DNA of 64,000 nucleotides from Burkholderiales bacterium JOSHI_001 (GTDB lineage: Bacteria > Pseudomonadota > Gammaproteobacteria > Burkholderiales > Burkholderiaceae_C): the NCBI GenBank assembly GCA_000244995.1, contig CM001438.1, forward strand, positions 1,418,921-1,482,920, in the 5' to 3' direction. The first letter of the stretch is position 1. The number at the start of each line of letters is the position of its first letter. Positions 58,757 to 64,000 of the stretch are shown here, piece after piece. The notes below the pieces were generated by a model, which saw only the letters and a list, made by a program, of their open reading frames with translations, was not told the DNA's origin and did no database searches. Made by a program: the position numbers and the translations under genes.

Positions 58757-58774
58757 CTGTTCGCAAGCGAACAG
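58757..58774. promoter_or_regulatory. Perfect 18-bp palindrome between BON and MgtA-type genes
   Basis: CTGTTCGC and GCGAACAG are perfect 8-base arms with a two-base AA spacer (58765-58766). It lies 60 bases upstream of the BON gene start and 100 bases upstream of the ATPase start, so one regulator could act on both. It resembles but is longer than a LexA box (CTGT-N10-ACAG instead of CTGT-N8-ACAG). Confidence 0.5.
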
Positions 58775-58874
58775 CGGCAGCTTGACCGGCGTCACATCCG
58801 CGTTCGCTGCCGCACCGTGCACCAGGGCGCGCAGCGGGTACGCTGCCCGCTTGGCCGAACGACGCGGAAGGCAG

Positions 58875-61649
58875 ATGCGCAAGGTTTTCACCCAGGGCTT
58901 CAGCACCTTCCTGCGCCGGCGCCGCGCCAAGCGGCATTTCGAACGCCGGCCGCTGCTGGACACCCTGGCGGCGTCACCCGCGCGGGTGGCGGCACAGAAG
59001 GCGGCGGGCGCCGTGGCCTGGGGTCCCGACCTGCTGTCGGCAGCGCGGCAGGACGCCGGCACGCTGCTGGCGCGTCTGCGGTCGCGCGCGGATGGGCTGG
59101 ACAGCGCCGAGGCCGCCAGCCGCCTGCAGCGCGACGGCCCGAACGAGGTGCAGCACGAAGCGCCGCTGCCGGGCTGGCTGCGCCTGTGGCGCTGCTACCT
59201 GAACCCCTTCAACCTGCTGCTCACGGCGCTGGCCGCGCTGTCCTACCTGAGTGCGGACGCCCGTGCCACGGTGGTCATCGGCTTCATGGTGGCCTTGAGC
59301 ACCGGCATCCGCTTCGTGCAGGAGGGTCGGTCGCACCGTGCGGCCGAAGGGCTGCGTTCATTGGTCAGCAACACCGCCAGCGTCATCCGTCGCCCGGTGG
59401 GCGCGGCGGAGATTCCGGTGCGCGACCTGGTGGTGGGGGACGTGGTGGCGCTGTCGGCCGGCGACATGGTCCCGGCGGACTGCCGCCTGCTGTCCGCGCG
59501 CGATCTGTTCGTGGCCCAGGCGGCGATGACCGGCGAGTCGCTGCCGGTGGAGAAGTTCGTGCAGGCCGGCGACCCCAGCGCCAGCGCGGGCGCGCTGGAG
59601 CAGCGCAACCTGGTGTTCATGGGCACCAACGTCGTGTCCGGCACCGCCACCGCGCTGGTGCTGGCCACCGGCGCGCGCAGCTGGTTCGGCACCCTGGCCG
59701 CGCACGCCGGCGCCACCGAGAGCGCGCCCAATGCCTTCCAGGCCGGGGTGAACAGCGTCAGCTGGCTGCTCATCCGCTTCGCGGCGGTGATGGTGCCCGT
59801 CGTCTTTGTGGTCAACGGTTTCACCAAGGGCGACTGGCTGCAGGCCTTCCTGTTTGCGCTGTCGGTGGCCGTGGGGCTGACGCCCGAGATGCTGCCCATG
59901 ATCGTGACCAGCACCCTGGCCAAGGGCGCGGTGCTGCTGTCGCGCAAACGGGTGGTGGTGAAGCGGCTGGACGCGATCCAGAACTTCGGCGCCATGGACA
60001 TCCTGTGCACCGACAAGACCGGCACCCTCACGCAGGACAAGGTGGCCCTGGCCCGCCACGCCGACGCCTGGGGCCAGGACACCGACGAGGTGCTGAACTT
60101 CGCCTTCCTGAACAGCCACTACCAGACCGGCCTGAAGAACCTGCTGGACCACGCCGTGCTGGCCCATGTGCAACTGGCCACCGAGCTGAAGCTGAAGGAC
60201 GCCTACCGCAAGGTGGACGAGGTGCCCTTCGACTTCCAGCGCCGACGCATGTCGGTGGTGGTGGCCACCTTGGTGGCGGGCCAGGACAAGCAGCATGAGC
60301 TGATCTGCAAGGGCGCGGTGGAAGAGGTGCTGGCCGCCTGCACCCAGGTGCGCGCGCCCGACCCGGGCGTGGCCACCGACGCCAGCCTCGACGGCGAGCG
60401 CCCCCTGCCCACGCAGCCGCTGGACGCCGCGCTGATGGCCCGCACCCGCGCGGTGACGGCTGCGCTCAGCGCCGAGGGCCTGCGCGTGGTGGCGGTGGCG
60501 GTGAAGACCCTGCCGCCGGACCAGGCCACCTACTCGGTGGCCGACGAGGCCGGCCTCACCCTCATCGGCTACATCGCCTTCCTGGACCCGCCCAAGGAGT
60601 CGGCCGCGCCGGCGCTGCAGCAGCTGGCCGCCCACGGCATCACGGTGAAGGTGCTCACCGGCGACAACGAGCTGGTCACCGCCCAGGTGTGCCGCCAGGT
60701 CGGCCTGACGGCCGGGCGCGTGATGCTGGGCAGCGAGGTCGAAGCGCTGGACGACCAGGCCCTGAAGGCGGCGGCCGAGACCCACAATGTGTTCGCCCGC
60801 CTGACACCCCTGCACAAGGAACGTGTGGTGCGGGCGCTGCGCGCCGGGGGCCATGTGGTGGGCTTCATGGGCGACGGCATCAACGACGCCCCGGCGCTGC
60901 ATGCGGCCGACATCGGCATCTCGGTGGACAGCGCGGTGGACATCGCCAAGGAGGCCGCCGACATCATCCTGCTGGAGAAAAGCCTGCTGGTGCTGGACGA
61001 AGGCGTGGTGGAAGGCCGCCGCACCTTCTGCAACATGCTGAAGTACATCCGCATGACGGCCAGTTCCAACTTCGGCAATGTGCTGTCGGTGCTGGTGGCC
61101 AGCGCCTTCCTGCCCTTCCTGCCCATGCTGCCGCTGCAATTGCTGGTGCAGAACCTGCTGTACGACATCGGCCAAACCGGCATCCCCTTCGACAACGTGG
61201 ACGCGGAACTGGTGGCCCAGCCGCTGAAGTGGAACCCCACCGACATCGGCCGCTTCATGCTGTTCTTCGGCCCCATCAGTTCGCTCTTCGACATCGCCAC
61301 CTTCGGCCTGATGTGGTGGGTGTTCGGCGCCAACAGCGTGGCCCGCCAAGGCCTGTTCCAGTCGGGCTGGTTCGTCGTGGGCCTGCTGACCCAGACCCTG
61401 GTGGTGCACATGCTGCGCACGCCGCGGCTGCCGGTCGTGCAAAGCCGGGCGGCCTGGCCGTTGACGGCCATGACCCTGGCCATCATGGCGCTGGGCCTGT
61501 GGCTGCCGCTGGGGCCGCTGGCCGGCTACTTCCAGCTGCAGGCGCTGCCGCCGGCTTTCTACGGCTGGCTGGGGGCCATCCTGGGGGGCTACGCCACGCT
61601 CACCACCGCGATGAAGCACTTCTACATCCGACGCCATGGCTGGCAATGA
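58875..61649 (+). CDS. mgtA: Magnesium-translocating P-type ATPase (MgtA type)
   Basis: This 924-residue P-IIIB-type ATPase likely imports Mg2+. Present are a basic N-terminus (STFLRRRRAKRHFERRPL), the actuator motif MTGESLPVEK, the phosphorylation site CTDKTGTLTQDKV, nucleotide-binding segments (LTGDNELVTAQVCRQVGLT) and the hinge MGDGINDAPALHAADIGISV, with typical MgtA transmembrane segments (CYLNPFNLLLTALAALSYLSAD near the first helices; LTPEMLPMIVTSTLAKGA). GGAAGG lies four bases before the ATG. Its last 14 bases overlap the start of the next ATPase gene. Confidence 0.9.
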   Translation: MRKVFTQGFSTFLRRRRAKRHFERRPLLDTLAASPARVAAQKAAGAVAWGPDLLSAARQDAGTLLARLRSRADGLDSAEAASRLQRDGPNEVQHEAPLPGWLRLWRCYLNPFNLLLTALAALSYLSADARATVVIGFMVALSTGIRFVQEGRSHRAAEGLRSLVSNTASVIRRPVGAAEIPVRDLVVGDVVALSAGDMVPADCRLLSARDLFVAQAAMTGESLPVEKFVQAGDPSASAGALEQRNLVFMGTNVVSGTATALVLATGARSWFGTLAAHAGATESAPNAFQAGVNSVSWLLIRFAAVMVPVVFVVNGFTKGDWLQAFLFALSVAVGLTPEMLPMIVTSTLAKGAVLLSRKRVVVKRLDAIQNFGAMDILCTDKTGTLTQDKVALARHADAWGQDTDEVLNFAFLNSHYQTGLKNLLDHAVLAHVQLATELKLKDAYRKVDEVPFDFQRRRMSVVVATLVAGQDKQHELICKGAVEEVLAACTQVRAPDPGVATDASLDGERPLPTQPLDAALMARTRAVTAALSAEGLRVVAVAVKTLPPDQATYSVADEAGLTLIGYIAFLDPPKESAAPALQQLAAHGITVKVLTGDNELVTAQVCRQVGLTAGRVMLGSEVEALDDQALKAAAETHNVFARLTPLHKERVVRALRAGGHVVGFMGDGINDAPALHAADIGISVDSAVDIAKEAADIILLEKSLLVLDEGVVEGRRTFCNMLKYIRMTASSNFGNVLSVLVASAFLPFLPMLPLQLLVQNLLYDIGQTGIPFDNVDAELVAQPLKWNPTDIGRFMLFFGPISSLFDIATFGLMWWVFGANSVARQGLFQSGWFVVGLLTQTLVVHMLRTPRLPVVQSRAAWPLTAMTLAIMALGLWLPLGPLAGYFQLQALPPAFYGWLGAILGGYATLTTAMKHFYIRRHGWQ

Positions 61650-64000
61650 CCCTGTCGTGACACCCGACCTCGCCCTGGCGGCCCTGGTCGACCCCACGCT
61701 GGCTTCGGCGCAGACCGTCGCTGCCGCGCTGGGCACCGACCTGGCGCAGGGGCTGGGCCCGGACGAAGCCGCCCGGCGCCTGGCCCAGGACGGCCCCAAC
61801 AGCCTGCGCGCCGTGCCCGAAACGGCGGCCTGGCGGCGGGCCCTGGCGCAAATGCGGGACCCGCTGGTCGTGCTGCTGCTGCTGGCCGCGGCTGTGGCCC
61901 TGGCAGCCTGGGTCGCCGAAGGGCGGCCAGGCTGGCCCATGGACGCCATGGTGATCGTGGTGGTGGTGGTGCTGAACGCCGTGCTGGGCTTTGCCCAGGA
62001 AGCCAAGGCACGCAACGCCGTGGCGGCGCTGGCCAGGATGACGCAGGCCGCCTGCAGCGTGGTGCGGGGCGGCCAGTTGCTGCGCGTGCCCAGCGCGGAC
62101 CTGGTGCGTGGTGACATGCTGGTGCTGGCCGAGGGCGACGCCGTCGGCGCCGACGCGCGCCTGGTGGAGGCAGCGGCCTTGCGCTTGCTGGAAGCGTCGC
62201 TCACCGGCGAGAGCGAAGCGGTGGAAAAGCACAGCGCCACGCTGCCCGCGCCGGTGGCCTTGGGTGACCGCGTGAACATGGTGTTCAAGGGCACGGCCGT
62301 GGCACAGGGCAGCGGCCGGGCGGTGGTGACGGCCACCGGCATGCGCAGCGAGGTGGGCGCCGTGGCCACGCTGCTGGACGAGACCGAGGACAGTCCCACG
62401 CCGCTGCAGCGGGAAGTGGCCCGCGTGGGCCGGGTGCTGGGCCTGGCGGCCGTGTTCATCTCGGTGGTGGTGGTGGCCACCATCCTGCTGCTGCACCCGG
62501 TGCACGCGCCGGCCGACCTGGTGCATGTGCTGCTGCTGGGGGTGTCGCTGGCGGTGGCGGCGGTGCCCGAGGGCCTGCCGGCCATCCTGTCGGTGGTGCT
62601 GGCATTGGGGGTGCAGCGCATGGCCCGGCGCCACGCCATCGTGAAGAAGCTGGCGTCGGTGGAAACGCTGGGCTCGGCCTCGGTGATCGCCACCGACAAG
62701 ACCGGCACGCTCACCCGGGCGGAGATGACGGTGGTGCGCGTGCTCACCGCGTCGGGCGATTGCCAGGTCACCGGCGTGGGCTACGCGCCCAGCGGCCAGG
62801 TGGAATACGCGGGCCGGCCGCTGGCGCCCGGGGCCCTGCTGGACGAGGTGCAGGCCGTGCTCAGCGGCGGCAGCCTGGCCGGCAACGCGGCACTGCACCA
62901 GTCGGCCGACGGCAGCTGGCAGATCCAGGGCGACCCGACCGAAGCCGCCTTCCTGGTGGCCGAGCGCAAGCTGGGCGTCACGGCCCGGCGCCAGGCGCGT
63001 TTCACGCGCCTGGCGGAGATTCCCTTCACGTCGGACCGCAAGATGATGTCCACGCTGCACACCGACCAGGCGCATGGCGGCGCACCGGTGCTCATCGCCA
63101 AAGGGGCGCCGGGGGTGCTGCTGGCGCGCTGCGACCGCGTCCGCGTCGGCCGCGCCACCGTGGCCCTGGACGAGGCCTTGCGCCAGCGCATCCTGGCCGA
63201 GGTGGCCGGCCTGGCCGACGCGGCGCTGCGCACCCTGGCGGTGGCCTACCGGCCGTTGGCGCCGGGCGAAGCGCCGGTGCCGCAGGCCGGCCTGGAGCAG
63301 GGCCTGGTCTACGCCGGCACGGTGGGCATCATCGACCCGCCGCGTGCCGAAGTGGCGGCTGCCATCCACGAAGCGCACGCGGCCGGCGTGCGGGTGGTGA
63401 TGATCACCGGCGACCACCCGCGCACCGCGCTGCGCATCGCCACCGATCTGGGTCTGGTGCCGCCCGGTGGTGTGGAACGCGCCCTCACCGGGCACCAGCT
63501 CGACGCGCTGGACGACGCGGCCTTTGCCGCCGCGGTGCGCGACACCAGCGTGTTTGCGCGCGTGGCGCCGCGCCACAAGCTGCGCATCGTGCGCGCGCTG
63601 CAGGCCGGCGGCGACGTGGTGGCCATGACCGGGGACGGCGTCAACGACGCACCGGCGCTGAAGGCCGCCGACATCGGCATTGCGATGGGCGTCACCGGCA
63701 CCGAGGTCACCAAGGAGGCGGCCCGCATGATCCTGGCGGACGACAACTTTGCCACCATCGTGCAGGCGGTGCGTGAAGGCCGCGGCGTGCTGGACAACAT
63801 CCGCAAGTTCCTGCGCTACCTGCTGTCGTCCAACCTGGGCGAGGTGCTCACGGTGTTCCTGGGCGTGGTGGGCGCGGGCCTCATCGGGCTGACGGTGGCC
63901 GAAGCCGGGCCCGAGGGCGCGGGCGCCACCATGGTGCTGCCGCTGCTGGCCACGCAGATCCTGTGGATCAACCTGATCACCGACGCCGGGCCCGCGCTGG
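61636..64000 (+). CDS. Calcium-type cation P-type ATPase, 5' part
   Basis: This P-type ATPase of the Ca2+/cation PMA1-like subgroup is cut by the window end; 788 codons are seen. Motifs are the N-terminal cation-ATPase domain (DEAARRLAQDGPNSL), helix pair LVVLLLLAAAVALAAWVAEGR/MVIVVVVVLNAVLGFAQEAKA, actuator LTGESEAVEKH, the M4 ion site VAAVPEGLPAIL, phosphorylation site TDKTGTLTRAEM, FTSDRKMMSTLH, KGAPGVLL, ITGDHPRTALRIA and MTGDGVNDAPALKAADIGIAMG, with ILWINLITDAGPAL at the edge. The PEGLP motif and LWINLITD favour a Ca2+- or Na+/K+-like exporter over an Mg2+ importer. It starts at ATG 61636, overlapping mgtA by 14 bases. Confidence 0.9.
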   Translation, partial: MAGNDPVVTPDLALAALVDPTLASAQTVAAALGTDLAQGLGPDEAARRLAQDGPNSLRAVPETAAWRRALAQMRDPLVVLLLLAAAVALAAWVAEGRPGWPMDAMVIVVVVVLNAVLGFAQEAKARNAVAALARMTQAACSVVRGGQLLRVPSADLVRGDMLVLAEGDAVGADARLVEAAALRLLEASLTGESEAVEKHSATLPAPVALGDRVNMVFKGTAVAQGSGRAVVTATGMRSEVGAVATLLDETEDSPTPLQREVARVGRVLGLAAVFISVVVVATILLLHPVHAPADLVHVLLLGVSLAVAAVPEGLPAILSVVLALGVQRMARRHAIVKKLASVETLGSASVIATDKTGTLTRAEMTVVRVLTASGDCQVTGVGYAPSGQVEYAGRPLAPGALLDEVQAVLSGGSLAGNAALHQSADGSWQIQGDPTEAAFLVAERKLGVTARRQARFTRLAEIPFTSDRKMMSTLHTDQAHGGAPVLIAKGAPGVLLARCDRVRVGRATVALDEALRQRILAEVAGLADAALRTLAVAYRPLAPGEAPVPQAGLEQGLVYAGTVGIIDPPRAEVAAAIHEAHAAGVRVVMITGDHPRTALRIATDLGLVPPGGVERALTGHQLDALDDAAFAAAVRDTSVFARVAPRHKLRIVRALQAGGDVVAMTGDGVNDAPALKAADIGIAMGVTGTEVTKEAARMILADDNFATIVQAVREGRGVLDNIRKFLRYLLSSNLGEVLTVFLGVVGAGLIGLTVAEAGPEGAGATMVLPLLATQILWINLITDAGPAL

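Noticed and set aside
58697-58874. Mg2+ riboswitch in the MgtA leader
   Set aside because: The leader holds one palindrome and no multi-helix pattern that I can match to an M-box or mgtA-type sensor.
56085-64000. tRNA-Arg as attachment site of a genomic island
   Set aside because: No integrase, no direct repeat of the tRNA 3' end and no change in base composition were seen in the sequence to its right.

Overview
The window is a very GC-rich chromosomal segment, almost fully coding. The gene content and synteny (formate dehydrogenase with DUF3305/DUF3306 accessory genes, argH-algZ-algR-hemCDXY order, an MSHA-type pilus locus, a PEP-CTERM protein) point to a betaproteobacterium of the order Burkholderiales, probably the Rubrivivax/Leptothrix/Ideonella group. 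That placement is inferred from gene families, not from a marker-gene comparison. No insertion sequence, prophage, CRISPR array or obvious pseudogene was found, and no gene-free stretch exceeds about 300 bases.

Layout. (1) 1-8871, + strand: the 3' part of a membrane-bound, periplasm-facing formate dehydrogenase operon. It holds the catalytic subunit end, FeS subunit, a small lipoprotein and cytochrome b, followed by maturation genes (fdhD, DUF3305, DUF3306, a multi-ferredoxin protein, a TorD-type chaperone, mobA). (2) 8879-12452: housekeeping and small metabolic genes (panE-like reductase, Mpo1-like protein, dcd, a neutral zinc metallopeptidase, a DUF1801 protein). (3) 12468-16928, - strand: a three-gene cyclic-di-GMP signalling operon (Hpt protein, REC-GGDEF-EAL protein, GGDEF protein). 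(4) 17192-21627: lldD with a LysR regulator, hemerythrin, a DUF454 protein, dinB. (5) 21818-25201, + strand: two DUF5666 lipoproteins sandwiching a DUF6502 protein. (6) 25208-39085, - strand: a long MSHA (type IV pilus-like) operon from mshI to mshP. (7) 39243-42770, + strand: a 1175-residue internally repetitive protein divergent from mshI. (8) 42790-56024: argH, the AlgZ/AlgR-like two-component pair, a PEP-CTERM protein, a DUF6776 protein, a transglutaminase-like protein, ppc, then hemC-hemD-hemX-hemY. (9) 56085-64000: tRNA-Arg(ACG) with promoter and terminator, an acid-phosphatase/phospholipase-C-like lipoprotein, a BON-domain protein, and two P-type ATPases in tandem, the second cut by the window end.

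How parts may work together. The MSHA assembly ATPase MshE carries two N-terminal MshEN-type motifs, which in characterised homologues bind c-di-GMP. Two diguanylate-cyclase-type enzymes are encoded some 9 kb away, next to the DUF5666/DUF6502 block that abuts the pilus operon. The pilus locus is therefore flanked by two poorly understood modules, the DUF5666-DUF6502-DUF5666 trio and the giant repeat protein, either of which could be surface factors working with the pilus. This is inference from position. The most interesting sequence-level signal is the repeat protein's higher-order A-B-C organisation, with two apparent chimeric units near its C-terminus.
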